A program made the position numbers and the translations under genes. Under the pieces are notes generated by a model, which was not told the origin of the DNA, did no database searches, and saw nothing but the letters and a program-made list of their open reading frames with translations. 13,631 nt of DNA from an uncultured Paenibacillaceae bacterium (lineage in GTDB: Bacteria > Bacillota > Bacilli > Paenibacillales > CALAME01). Below, in pieces: positions 1-7,634 of the stretch (position 1 is its first letter; every line of letters begins with the position of its first letter). The DNA lies in the NCBI GenBank assembly GCA_937983035.1, contig CALKAN010000419.1, positions 1 through 13,631 of the forward strand. The letters are read 5' to 3'.

Positions 1-1683
1 CGGCTGCATGCTCATCAAGAATATTATGCGATTGAACATTTAATGGCATTAAAGAATGACATACTGACAGAAATGCAGCAATTTATACGCCGTTTATACG
101 AACATCTTGGTGAAGAAGATCGCATTTTGCTGTTTTCGCCTTCTGTTTCAAAACAAGCAGCAGAGGCAAAAATGACATTGACCCCGGTGATTTTTTTAAG
201 CAAGCAGATGACTTCCGGCGAGAGAATGTTAACAAGCGGCTCCACTCGACGAGCAGGCATAGTGACTTATGCAGATATTGCACCGACAATTTTGAAATAT
301 TTTCACATTGACGTGCCTTCGAAAATGACGGGAAGCGCGATGCAGCTTGTCGAAGAAAAATCCGAGGAATCAGGCGATGAAGCATACGGTCCGGCTAACG
401 GGCCGGCGGCAAGCGCTCATGCTGCATCTCATTCATCAACGTTGTCTTTTTTTCAAAATGAATTAAAAAACATGCAAGCCGTCTATCAGCTTCGGTTTCC
501 GCTGCTTTACAGTTTCGCAGTTTATGAAATGCTTGTGCTGTTGATCGGGCTTCTCACATCGATTAGAGGCTTGCAGCTTCCGCGGCCGCGGGTGATGAAC
601 ATATTGCTGTTTACTTTAATTTGGGCGCCTGCAGTGATGCTGTGGTCCGCTGCATTTGCTCAGCATGTTGTTATTCAAACCACTTTTATATTGCTCGTCA
701 CTACAGGCATCAGTGTGATCAGTTCTCGATGGCCATTGTATCACAGCTTATTTGCTGCTGGTTTCATTACTGCCGGTTCAATCATCGTTGACGGGCTGAC
801 AGGGGGCGTGCTGATTCAACATTCCGTGCTCGGCTATGATCCGATGATCGGAGCCAGATATTACGGCATCGGAAACGAGTATATGGGGGTTTTGATCGGC
901 GCTGCCGTGTTAATGTGCGCCGCGGGAATGCAGTTTGTTTCTGTTCGAAGACGAGGCAAGCAAGGCGGGCTTCAAGGAGAGGCCGGATCGGTTTACGTGC
1001 CTGAACTTGCGCAGCCGGACGCTGATCCCGGTGTGCAAAAACAAGTTTCTGCTGAAATGAAAGCATGTTTTTATGCTGTTTTGATCCTGTTTGCTTTGCT
1101 GACATTTTACATGATTCATCCGCGGTTAGGCACAAATTTTGGCGGCTCCGTAACGGCTGCCGCGGCTGGAGGCTGGCTCGCGCTGCGACTGTATGAACAT
1201 ATTTTTCGCAAGCGAGTTTTGATGAAGAAATTGATGCTTTATGTTGGGAGCATCGCGCTTTTTGTTGCCGCGGCGATTGTGGCCGTCCATATGTTCCAGG
1301 CAGAGGGACAAGCGAGTCATATTGGCAAAGCAATTCGCATGTTGGCGGACAAAGAATATGACATGCTTTGGGGGATCATTGTGCGCAAATTGCAAATGAA
1401 CTGGCATTTAGTGAATGTATCGTCATGGAGCAAAGTGTTCATCACCGGCTTGTTTATTTTGTCCGCGGGATTGTTGAGGCCGTCCGGCATGTTTAAAACA
1501 TGGCACATGCACAGGCCGCTGTTGTCGGTCGGATTTTCTGCCATTGCTTTAGGAGCGATTGTGGCATTCATCTTCAATGATTCAGGCGTGGTCGCTGCGG
1601 CAACGATGATCATCTATGCTGTGGCGCCGATGCTGCTGCTTTCGCAAAGGCTGGCTGACAAAACAGAGTCCGTGGCTGAATAA
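1..1683 (+). CDS. Alkaline-phosphatase-like/polytopic membrane protein (5' truncated by window)
   Basis: The reading frame is open from base 1 with no start signal, so the N-terminus lies outside the window; the first ATG (43) has no ribosome binding site. Numbered from that ATG, residues 1-100 look like the end of an alkaline-phosphatase-superfamily domain: the stretch RRAGIVTYADIAPTILKYF (69-87) is the usual motif shortly before the end of such domains. A linker rich in Ala, Ser and Glu (105-135) follows. From about 150 onward there are roughly 11 hydrophobic helices, with conserved-looking GARYYGIGNEYMGVLIG (270-286) and FNDSGVVAAATMIIY (511-525). This phosphatase-plus-membrane layout recurs in uncharacterised Firmicute and actinobacterial proteins (from memory). 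The missing N-terminal half should hold the metal-binding residues. Substrate unknown; a role in the cell envelope is only a guess. It converges on the ABC-F gene with one base between stops. Confidence 0.75.
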   Translation, partial: RLHAHQEYYAIEHLMALKNDILTEMQQFIRRLYEHLGEEDRILLFSPSVSKQAAEAKMTLTPVIFLSKQMTSGERMLTSGSTRRAGIVTYADIAPTILKYFHIDVPSKMTGSAMQLVEEKSEESGDEAYGPANGPAASAHAASHSSTLSFFQNELKNMQAVYQLRFPLLYSFAVYEMLVLLIGLLTSIRGLQLPRPRVMNILLFTLIWAPAVMLWSAAFAQHVVIQTTFILLVTTGISVISSRWPLYHSLFAAGFITAGSIIVDGLTGGVLIQHSVLGYDPMIGARYYGIGNEYMGVLIGAAVLMCAAGMQFVSVRRRGKQGGLQGEAGSVYVPELAQPDADPGVQKQVSAEMKACFYAVLILFALLTFYMIHPRLGTNFGGSVTAAAAGGWLALRLYEHIFRKRVLMKKLMLYVGSIALFVAAAIVAVHMFQAEGQASHIGKAIRMLADKEYDMLWGIIVRKLQMNWHLVNVSSWSKVFITGLFILSAGLLRPSGMFKTWHMHRPLLSVGFSAIALGAIVAFIFNDSGVVAAATMIIYAVAPMLLLSQRLADKTESVAE

Positions 1684-1684
1684 G

Positions 1685-3640
1685 TCAGTCCAGCCACTCC
1701 AGCAATTGTTCCCAAGCCGCATATTTTTCCTCCAACGACTTCTTTTTTTGCTCCATTTCAGCATTGATTTCTTGCAACGCAGTGTAATCTTGATACACCT
1801 CCGGCAAAGCAAGCTTCTGTTCTAACAATGTAATTTCATCTTCCAACACGGCGATTTCATCTTCCAACTGTTTTGCCTTACGCTTGCGGTTTCTCTCCTC
1901 TTGTTTTGCTTTCTTTTCCGCCTCGTAAGCATCCAATCCGGTTTTGCTTTTCGTGTCCAAATCCAGCTTGATGCCATTAGCTGCTTTTTTCTCTTCTTCT
2001 TGCTGCTTTTCCAGTTCGATTTGCGCCATTTCTTTTTTCTTCTCGACATAATGATCGTAATTTCCCAGGAAATGATCGATCTTGTCAGATGACAGTTCGA
2101 CAATGCGATCAGCGATTTTGTTAATAAAATACCGGTCATGCGATATAAACAAAATCGTTCCTTCGAAATCGATCAAAGCAGATTCCAACACTTCCCGGCT
2201 TTGCAAGTCGAGATGGTTGGTCGGTTCATCCAGGATCAGCACGTTTGCATGGAGAAGCATTAATTTTGCAAGTGATACTCTCGCTCTTTCTCCTCCGCTT
2301 AAACTGGATATTTTTTTCAAAACATCATCGCCGCTGAACAAAAATTGCCCCAAGACTGTGCGAATGCGCTGCTCTTCCAAATGCGGATATTCATCCCACA
2401 GCTCATTTAATACGGTCTTCTCAGGATGAAGATCGGCTTGTTCTTGATCATAGTAACCGATCTTTACTTTGCTTCCCCATCGAAACGTGCCTTCATAAGC
2501 AGGAATTTGTTGAATTAAAGTTTTCAGCAGGCTCGATTTGCCGATTCCATTAGGGCCGATCAGCGCGAGACGGTCTCCCCGATGAAGCTGAAAGCTGATC
2601 CCGCGCAGCAGCGGCTCATCGTCATAGGCAACCGATAAATTTTCTACGATGAGCACATCGTTGCCAGTCATCGTCTCTGTTTCAAAACGAATGGCTGCTT
2701 TTTTCGCATAGGTGACCGGCTTGTCCAGACGCTCCATCTTCTCTAAAGCTTTGCGCCGGCTCTGAGCGCGTTTTGTCGTAGAAGCTCTAGCGATATTTTT
2801 CTGAATAAACTGTTCCATCTTTGCAATTTCTTGCTGTTGTCTCTCATATTGCTTGAGTTCCCGTTCAAGCGCTGCGGCTTTTTCTGCTGCAAAACGGGTG
2901 TAATTGCCCAAATACCGCTTAGAACGGCCGAATTCAATTTCGACGATTTCGGTAACGAGCGCATCCAAAAAATACCGGTCATGCGATATGATGACGATCG
3001 CACCGGGGTAATCTTTCAAATAAGATTCGAGCCAAGTCAGCGCTTCGATGTCCAGATGGTTAGTCGGCTCATCCAACAGCAAAATATCCGGCTCTTGCAG
3101 CAGCAGCTTGGATAAAGCAAGGCGTGTTTTCTGACCGCCGCTCAGCTGCTCAACAGGCGTTTCGGGATCCATATCGGCAAATCCCATGCCGTGCAAAACG
3201 CGTTTGATTTTCGACTCATATTCGTAGCCGCCGTGATCTTTAAACCAGTCCGATTTGGCCGCATACTGCTTCGTGACGGTTTCGTAGCGCTCTTTATCGT
3301 TGAATACGTCCGGGTCAGCCATTTCTTGCTCCAATTGCCTTAATTCCTTCTCCGCTTGCATGAGTTCAGCAAAGGCAAGGGTTGCTTCCTGCCACAAGCT
3401 TCTCGGTGAGTCTAAAATCGTGTGCTGCGGCAAATAGCCGATTGTCGTTTCTTTTGGCTTGATGATTTCGCCGGCCGTCGGCGTCGACTCTCCTGCCAAA
3501 ATTTGCAAAAATGTCGATTTTCCGGCTCCATTGATTCCGATTAAACCGATGCGGTCACCCGCATGCAGTTCGATGTTTGCATCTTCTAAAATGGGAATGG
3601 CGCTGAATTCTTTTCGTATGCGATTCGCTTGAAGCAACAT
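1685..3640 (-). CDS. ydiF: ABC-F family ATP-binding protein (YdiF-like)
   Basis: This 651-residue protein has two ABC ATPase domains and no membrane segments, the ABC-F layout of soluble ribosome-associated ATPases that act on translation. Domain 1 has Walker A GINGAGKS (35-42), signature LSGGQ (166-170), Walker B ILLLDEPTNHLD (186-197) and switch His220. Domain 2 has GPNGIGKSS (362-370), LSGGE (447-451), VLILDEPTNHLD (467-478) and His501. A charged linker (about 250-315), the segment that reaches the P-site tRNA in ABC-F proteins, joins them, and a Lys/Glu-rich coiled coil (about 570-645) closes the protein, as in Uup/YdiF types. The ATG at 3640 has AGAGAGGAAC upstream on the minus strand. 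Position beside tatA-tatC-groESL matches B. subtilis ydiF. Both ATPase sites look intact. Nothing points to antibiotic-resistance ABC-F subtypes rather than a housekeeping one. Confidence 0.93.
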   Translation of the reverse strand: MLLQANRIRKEFSAIPILEDANIELHAGDRIGLIGINGAGKSTFLQILAGESTPTAGEIIKPKETTIGYLPQHTILDSPRSLWQEATLAFAELMQAEKELRQLEQEMADPDVFNDKERYETVTKQYAAKSDWFKDHGGYEYESKIKRVLHGMGFADMDPETPVEQLSGGQKTRLALSKLLLQEPDILLLDEPTNHLDIEALTWLESYLKDYPGAIVIISHDRYFLDALVTEIVEIEFGRSKRYLGNYTRFAAEKAAALERELKQYERQQQEIAKMEQFIQKNIARASTTKRAQSRRKALEKMERLDKPVTYAKKAAIRFETETMTGNDVLIVENLSVAYDDEPLLRGISFQLHRGDRLALIGPNGIGKSSLLKTLIQQIPAYEGTFRWGSKVKIGYYDQEQADLHPEKTVLNELWDEYPHLEEQRIRTVLGQFLFSGDDVLKKISSLSGGERARVSLAKLMLLHANVLILDEPTNHLDLQSREVLESALIDFEGTILFISHDRYFINKIADRIVELSSDKIDHFLGNYDHYVEKKKEMAQIELEKQQEEEKKAANGIKLDLDTKSKTGLDAYEAEKKAKQEERNRKRKAKQLEDEIAVLEDEITLLEQKLALPEVYQDYTALQEINAEMEQKKKSLEEKYAAWEQLLEWLD

Positions 3641-4128
3641 GACAAATGTTCCTCTCTAAAGCTTTTATATAAAATACGATGCTGTGAATGATCTGATTGA
3701 GTCCGATGCAATATGAATAAGCAATTCGATGCAATGATGCAAAAATGACAAAAATGATATGAATAAGCAATCCGATGTAAAATGATGCATAAAACAAAAA
3801 AGATGCCAAATACAAAAATGACACAAATGATGCGAACATGTTTCGATGATATCCGTTCATCAGTTTTAAAAAATGCTGTTATCAAATAAATTCTATCATT
3901 AGTTTACATTGAAAGCCCGGCGGTTAACAAGTTTCCAGGAATGGATTTCCAAATTTTATCAGTATTCAAGCTGCATTGAAATCAGTTATGATGGATGTAA
4001 GAGGATGGCTGGATGGATGCAGGACGCGTTCAGCTGTCGAGATCAGTTCGTTTAAGCAATGGATTAAGGATAGAAAATTTGTCTTGAAAAAGCGTCGATT
4101 TCGGCGATTGAAAGGGCGGTGACTTCAT
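3641..4128. other. Gene-free 488-bp divergent intergenic region
   Basis: This lies between the divergent starts of the ABC-F gene (minus) and the EEP-family gene (plus). The left half (about 3700-3845) is A-rich on the plus strand and made of degenerate repeats, listed separately. The right half (3850-4128) has ordinary composition; I saw no coding frame, tRNA or strong hairpin. No convincing SigA promoter was found for either gene: TTGAAA at 3976-3981 lacks a good -10 at the right distance. The sequence AAAGGGCGGTGAC just before 4129 is a near-consensus Shine-Dalgarno with one inserted base. Confidence 0.6.
3700..3845. repeat. Degenerate direct repeats upstream of the ABC-F gene
   Basis: The clearest unit is a 21-bp word at 3711-3731 (ATATGAATAAGCAATTCGAT plus G) repeated at 3757-3777 with one mismatch, 46 bp apart start to start. 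Around it, shorter words recur: CGATGCAAT at 3704 and 3728, and variants of ATGATGC and CAAAAATGACA near 3735-3755, 3780-3790 and 3813-3840. On the minus strand these read as repeated GCATCATT and GTCATTTTTG. The array lies in the 5' region of the ABC-F gene (minus strand). Function is unknown; slippage-derived sequence or a family of intergenic repeats are both possible. Confidence 0.55.
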
Positions 4129-4986
4129 ATGACAAAAATCTTCGAAATTTGTAAGCCCTTACTTCTTATTGCGATGCTGATTGCTCTTGTTGTTTTCGGC
4201 TTAGGATCGGAAGTGACGATCCGTTCGCCCGAGCATGCGTCAGTCCATGCAACGGCTTCAAAATCAAATGTCGTCGCCAGCGCATCGGTTGGGTTTGAGA
4301 CGGCAGAATCGATCAAAGTCATGACGTTTAACATCAGGCATGGCCGAGGAATGGATGAAAACGTAGATTTGGACCGCATCGTAGAGATTATTCGCGAGTC
4401 AGGGGCGGAAATCGTAGCGCTGCAAGAAGTAGACCGTTTTAACCCGCGCAGCCGATTTGTGGACCAAGCCGGGTACATCGCAGACCAGCTGCAGATGTCT
4501 TGGAGCTTCGCGCCGAGCTTTTCTGTCGCGGTTACGCAATATGGGAACGCGTTGTTGAGCCGTTATCCGATCGTTTCTGCTGAGCGGGTGATTTTGGGAG
4601 GAAACAGAGAAGGCCGCAACATGCTCCTGACGAACGTAGATTGGAACGGGCGCATGATTACAATCGCAAGCACGCATCTTGGCGTGTACGAATCTGAAAG
4701 AAAACATCAGATGGAGACCGTGCTTGAAGCGCTTGAACAACTGGGCGATATAGACCGAGCGGCGATGTTTATAGGGGATTTCAATATGACTAAGGAGCAT
4801 GAATTGCTGCGAAGTTTGGACAAGGCTTGGCATTCGCCGTCCGTGCAGGCGCCAACAGCCAGCGGAAAAGAAATCGATCATATTTATATGAATGCTTCTT
4901 TTGAAAGCGTGCAAGCTTATACGATTCCGACGTTGGCTTCCGATCATCATCCTGTTGTGGTTGAAATGAGATGGAAGTCGCCATGA
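4129..4986 (+). CDS. Endonuclease/exonuclease/phosphatase family protein, membrane-anchored
   Basis: This 285-residue protein has the full motif set of the EEP (DNase I-like) superfamily, metal-dependent phosphodiester or phosphomonoester hydrolases: MTFNIRHG (65-72, Asn68), ALQEVD (97-102, Glu100), GNALLSRYPI (139-148), STHLGV (181-186, His183), FIGDFN (214-219, Asp217 and Asn219), IDHIY (249-253) and SDHHP (271-275, Asp272 and His273). Catalytic residues appear intact. Residues 9-26 form one hydrophobic helix, followed by a Ser/Ala/Val-rich linker to about 60, so the enzyme probably sits outside the membrane, either anchored or secreted after cleavage. ATG at 4129 follows AAGGGCGGTGA at a normal distance. 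Substrate cannot be told from sequence: relatives act on DNA, inositol phosphates or lipids. It is followed by the cyclo-ligase gene after 161 bp, with a possible separate promoter between them. Confidence 0.88.
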   Translation: MTKIFEICKPLLLIAMLIALVVFGLGSEVTIRSPEHASVHATASKSNVVASASVGFETAESIKVMTFNIRHGRGMDENVDLDRIVEIIRESGAEIVALQEVDRFNPRSRFVDQAGYIADQLQMSWSFAPSFSVAVTQYGNALLSRYPIVSAERVILGGNREGRNMLLTNVDWNGRMITIASTHLGVYESERKHQMETVLEALEQLGDIDRAAMFIGDFNMTKEHELLRSLDKAWHSPSVQAPTASGKEIDHIYMNASFESVQAYTIPTLASDHHPVVVEMRWKSP

Positions 4987-5037
4987 ATGAAATTTTATCG
5001 ACAGTCGCACGCAAAGAGTGATTTTTTATTTGTAAAA

Positions 5038-5051
5038 TGATACACTATACT
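5038..5051 (+). promoter_or_regulatory. Possible promoter of the cyclo-ligase gene
   Basis: The sequence TGATACACTATACT contains an extended -10 (TG, one base, TACACT at 5041-5046) overlapping a second -10-like word, TATACT (5046-5051). The upstream region 5021-5030 is T-rich but has no good TTGACA match, so recognition would have to rest on the extended -10. The position, about 100 bp before the chosen start, is plausible. Confidence 0.3.
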
Positions 5052-5147
5052 TGCATTGCATTGCATTGATTATTGGACAAACAATCGAGTCACCGTGATG
5101 GGATATGTGATGCATGGCTTCGAAAGGTGGTTTGCGAATCGATAACG

Positions 5148-5768
5148 ATGACTGCTGCACGGGATAAAAAACAAATTCGCATGCAAGCCTTGTCCGCGCG
5201 AGATCGGTTATTAAGCAGCGTGCGCAAGCAATGTTCCGAGGCGATTGTGCGCAGGGTCCGCAAATATGTGACGTTTACGGACGTTTCCGCCCCGGTGATG
5301 GCTTACATGCCGTTTAGGAGCGAAGCGGATATTACGCCTTTGATCGCATCGATTTGGCAGGCAGGATATCCTGTTTTGCTTCCTCGCATCATTCCTGGCA
5401 CTCGCCGGATGGTCCCATGCTTGGCCGGCAGTTTTGCAGATTTAAGGCAAGGACAATGGGGAATCTGGGAACCTGCTGAGCATGCGCCGGGCTGGAATGG
5501 AGAAATCTCTTGCATGTTGGTGCCTGGGGCGGCTTTTGACGAACGAGGCAATCGCATTGGTTACGGTGCGGGTTTTTACGATCGATTTATTGAGCAACTG
5601 GCAAGCGAAGGCAAGAATCCGAAACGGATCGGGATTGCATTCGAGGTTCAAGTTTGCAAGCAGCTGCCTGCTGAGCCGCATGACATTCCGATGCACATGA
5701 TCATCACGGAAAGCCGGGCGATCATGACGCGGCAAGCGCGCACGCAGAGCACTCAGACGAAGGAATGA
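5148..5768 (+). CDS. 5-formyltetrahydrofolate cyclo-ligase
   Basis: This enzyme (MTHFS, YqgN type) uses ATP to convert 5-formyltetrahydrofolate to 5,10-methenyltetrahydrofolate and so returns a storage folate to one-carbon metabolism in the cytoplasm. The family signature is clear: VPGAAFDERG (125-134) followed by NRIGYGAGFYDRF (135-147), which binds phosphate and ATP, then GIAFEVQ (162-168) and a C-terminal PHDIPMHMIITE (177-188). The N-terminal Lys/Arg-rich helix (DKKQIRMQALSARDR) is also typical. I chose ATG 5148, giving 206 residues, close to the family length of about 190. The frame stays open upstream to a TTG at 5073, but the added residues do not look like the family and no ribosome binding site precedes that TTG. 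The nearest Shine-Dalgarno-like word, AGGTGG (5125-5130), is 17 bases from the ATG, so the start is uncertain. Confidence 0.9.
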   Translation: MTAARDKKQIRMQALSARDRLLSSVRKQCSEAIVRRVRKYVTFTDVSAPVMAYMPFRSEADITPLIASIWQAGYPVLLPRIIPGTRRMVPCLAGSFADLRQGQWGIWEPAEHAPGWNGEISCMLVPGAAFDERGNRIGYGAGFYDRFIEQLASEGKNPKRIGIAFEVQVCKQLPAEPHDIPMHMIITESRAIMTRQARTQSTQTKE

Positions 5769-5923
5769 GCAAGAAGAGCGATTGCAAGAAGGACATAGAT
5801 GAGCTTGAGCGTGCGGTGGAAGGCGAGCGCACTTGTTACAGCAAGCAAGATGCGAAGGACAGGTCAGTGGATTTGGCATTCGCTGGAGGAAATTTTTCAT
5901 CTGCAGTGCTGCTTAATGGATGA
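5765..5923 (+). CDS. Doubtful 52-codon ORF overlapping the cyclo-ligase stop
   Basis: An ATG at 5765 overlaps the cyclo-ligase TGA as ATGA, the usual geometry of translational coupling, and the frame runs 52 codons to TGA 5921-5923, filling nearly all of the gap before tatA. The product starts MSKKSDCKKDIDELERAVEG: a charged, helix-prone N-terminus and a weakly hydrophobic C-terminus, with two cysteines. The AAGGA before the ATG touches it, which is too close for a normal ribosome binding site. I recognise no family. It may be real and coupled, a decayed remnant of a gene once between the cyclo-ligase and tatA, or chance. Confidence 0.22.
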   Translation: MSKKSDCKKDIDELERAVEGERTCYSKQDAKDRSVDLAFAGGNFSSAVLLNG

Positions 5924-5953
5924 AACATGGATGTTGTAAAAGGAGGTATGCAT

Positions 5954-6178
5954 ATGCCGTCAATGATTGGGATTCAAGGATTGATTATTATTCTGGTCGT
6001 CGCGCTTCTTTTGTTCGGACCGAGCAAACTGCCTGAACTGGGCCGCGCATTTGGCCGTACATTGCACGAATTTAAGCGCGGAGCGAAAAATTTGATGGAT
6101 GAAGAAGAGGAATCAACCGCGAAACGCAAAGAAGTGCAAGGAACAGAAGAGCAAGAAATTCGCCGCTTGCCGGAGTGA
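5954..6178 (+). CDS. tatA: Twin-arginine translocase subunit TatA
   Basis: TatA forms the pore-like assembly that moves folded proteins with RR signal peptides across the membrane, working with TatC. The 74-residue product has the family plan: a short N-terminal membrane helix (about 5-20), the FGPSKLPELGRAFGR hinge and amphipathic helix (21-46), and a charged, acidic tail. FG at 21-22 is the hallmark hinge. Three in-frame ATGs are available (5927, 5948, 5954); only 5954 sits at a proper distance (7 bases) from the GGAGG at 5942-5946. Single TatA and TatC genes next to groESL resemble the TatAy-TatCy pair of B. subtilis, where one TatA-type protein covers both TatA and TatB roles. The gap to tatC is 177 bp, wide for an operon pair. 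Confidence 0.93.
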   Translation: MPSMIGIQGLIIILVVALLLFGPSKLPELGRAFGRTLHEFKRGAKNLMDEEEESTAKRKEVQGTEEQEIRRLPE

Positions 6179-6355
6179 TGCGTTTAAAAAGTTCATGCTT
6201 TCCCGTGCATATGAAACTTCATACTCCATCCTTTGCCGTGATTTTTTCGATGGAAGAATGATCGGCATGGATGGGGATTGCTTTTATCTTGTCATCATCT
6301 GAACATACATACTATGAATGCCATTCGTGAATAGATTTGGAGCAGGTGGAGAAAG

Positions 6356-7129
6356 ATGAGCAAAGATCAAGAAATGGACTTGATTGAACATTTAACGGAA
6401 TTGCGCAAACGAATCATCTGGGTGCTCGTTATTTTCATCATTGCGCTGGCGATCGGGTTTCTGTTTGCCAGACCGATTATTTTCTACTTGAAGACGACCG
6501 AGCCTGCATCAGGATTTGATTGGCATGTTTTCTCTCCATGGGAGCCGTTAAGAATTTATTTAAATGTCGCGTTTATTTTTGGACTCGTGTTAGCCTTGCC
6601 TTTTGCGTTGTATCAAGTTTGGGCATTCGTAAAACCTGGGCTGAGGCCGATTGAACAGAAGGCAGCGGCGCTTTATATTCCGTTTGCTTTTTTGCTTTGT
6701 TTAGCCGGGCTCGCCTTCGGTTATTTTGTTGTGTTTCCGGCTGCGTTCGGATTTACGATGATGTTGTCAAGCAGCTTGCATCTGACGGAAACGATTGGCG
6801 GATGGCAGTATTTTTCGTTTATGTTCAATATTATCATCCCTTTGAGCTTGCTGTTTGAGCTGCCGGTTGTCGTCATGTTTCTAACGAAGCTTCGAATATT
6901 AAATCCAGCCGTTTTGAACAAATTTCGCCGCATCTCTTATTTGCTGCTCGTGATTTTGTCAACGATGATCACGCCGCCGGATATCGTATCGCCCATTATT
7001 GTAGCGGTGCCGATGGTTTTGCTGTATGAGCTCAGCGTCATTCTGTCCCGGATCATCTACAAAAAACAGTTGGAACAAGATGAGCAATGGGCTGAAGAGG
7101 AGGAGCCGTCAAAGGAACTGCCGGAGTGA
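6356..7129 (+). CDS. tatC: Twin-arginine translocase subunit TatC
   Basis: TatC is the polytopic receptor that recognises the twin-arginine signal peptide and recruits TatA. The 257-residue product is of normal length and has six predicted membrane helices (about 19-38, 68-90, 107-130, 153-176, 192-206, 211-231). Conserved elements include EHLTELRKRI (11-20; Glu15 corresponds to the signal-binding Glu15 of E. coli), ALYQVWAFVKPGLRPIEQK (84-102; Glu100 corresponds to E. coli Glu103), FGYFVVFPAAFGF (121-133) and TPPDIVS (206-212). The C-terminus is a cytoplasmic acidic tail. ATG 6356 follows AGGTGGAG. With tatA it makes a complete minimal Tat system. I saw no clear terminator between its stop and the groES promoter, so some read-through into groESL is possible. 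Confidence 0.96.
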   Translation: MSKDQEMDLIEHLTELRKRIIWVLVIFIIALAIGFLFARPIIFYLKTTEPASGFDWHVFSPWEPLRIYLNVAFIFGLVLALPFALYQVWAFVKPGLRPIEQKAAALYIPFAFLLCLAGLAFGYFVVFPAAFGFTMMLSSSLHLTETIGGWQYFSFMFNIIIPLSLLFELPVVVMFLTKLRILNPAVLNKFRRISYLLLVILSTMITPPDIVSPIIVAVPMVLLYELSVILSRIIYKKQLEQDEQWAEEEEPSKELPE

Positions 7130-7173
7130 TGATTTTCGCTTTTGCATATTTCATAAAATTTTTTTTCAACCTC

Positions 7174-7202
7174 TTGCAAACTTTTTAAAAAATGTATATT
7201 AT
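7174..7202 (+). promoter_or_regulatory. groESL SigA-type promoter
   Basis: A -35 TTGCAA (7174-7179) is separated by 17 bp from a -10 TATTAT (7197-7202). The expected transcription start is near 7209, placing the CIRCE operator at the very start of the transcript, the standard arrangement for HrcA-controlled chaperone operons. Confidence 0.8.
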
Positions 7203-7212
7203 AAAAGTGTTG

Positions 7213-7239
7213 TTAGCACTAACCGTCAATGAGTGCTAA
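7213..7239 (+). promoter_or_regulatory. CIRCE operator (HrcA binding site)
   Basis: The inverted repeat TTAGCACTA, 9 bases, GAGTGCTAA matches the CIRCE consensus TTAGCACTC-N9-GAGTGCTAA with a single mismatch, A for C at the last base of the left arm (7221). CIRCE is bound by the repressor HrcA, whose folding depends on GroEL, giving feedback control of groESL during heat stress. hrcA itself is not in this window. Confidence 0.95.
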
Positions 7240-7285
7240 TAATCCTGTCAAACTACTGCAAAATGATTAAGGAGGTTTCATTCAC

Positions 7286-7567
7286 ATGATCAAACCTTTG
7301 GGCGATCGCGTAGTTATTGAACCGTTGGACACAGAAGAGAAGACTGAAAGCGGCATTGTTCTTCCTGACACTGCAAAGGAAAAGCCTCAAGAAGGAAAAG
7401 TTATCGCTGTTGGAAGCGGCACGCTGAAAGACGGAGAGCGCATTCCTTTGGAAGTAAAGGTAGGCGATCGTGTGCTGTTCTCCAAATATGCAGGCACTGA
7501 CGTCAAATATGACGGCAAAGAACTGCTGATCATGCGTGAAAATGATATTCTTGCGATTATTGGTTGA
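7286..7567 (+). CDS. groES: Co-chaperonin GroES
   Basis: GroES is the 10-kDa lid of the GroEL folding chamber. The 93-residue product starts MIKPLGDRVVIEPLD, has the mobile-loop region around TESGIVLPDTAKEKP (about 22-36) and ends ELLIMRENDILAIIG, all characteristic. Length is normal. The start has an ideal AAGGAGGT (7269-7276). It is first in the CIRCE-controlled operon, 67 bp ahead of groEL. Confidence 0.98.
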   Translation: MIKPLGDRVVIEPLDTEEKTESGIVLPDTAKEKPQEGKVIAVGSGTLKDGERIPLEVKVGDRVLFSKYAGTDVKYDGKELLIMRENDILAIIG

Positions 7568-7634
7568 GTGCAACCTTATCACATAAGTTCTGGGATAAAC
7601 AAACATATTTCAACACTTAAGGAGGTCCTCTAAC

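Noticed and set aside
782..1333. 183-codon antisense frame in the first gene, and similar long antisense frames at 4399-5010, 11321-11833 and 12122-12724
   Set aside because: All are shadows of well-supported genes with family motifs on the other strand; none has family-like sequence or a start signal of its own.
1685..3640. Antibiotic-resistance ABC-F protein
   Set aside because: The long C-terminal coiled coil and the housekeeping locus point to the YdiF/Uup type; nothing specific to resistance subtypes is visible.
6289..6319. Separate promoter for tatC (TTGTCA with TACTAT or TATGAA)
   Set aside because: The possible -10 words give spacers of 15 or 19 bp and match weakly; not enough to call.
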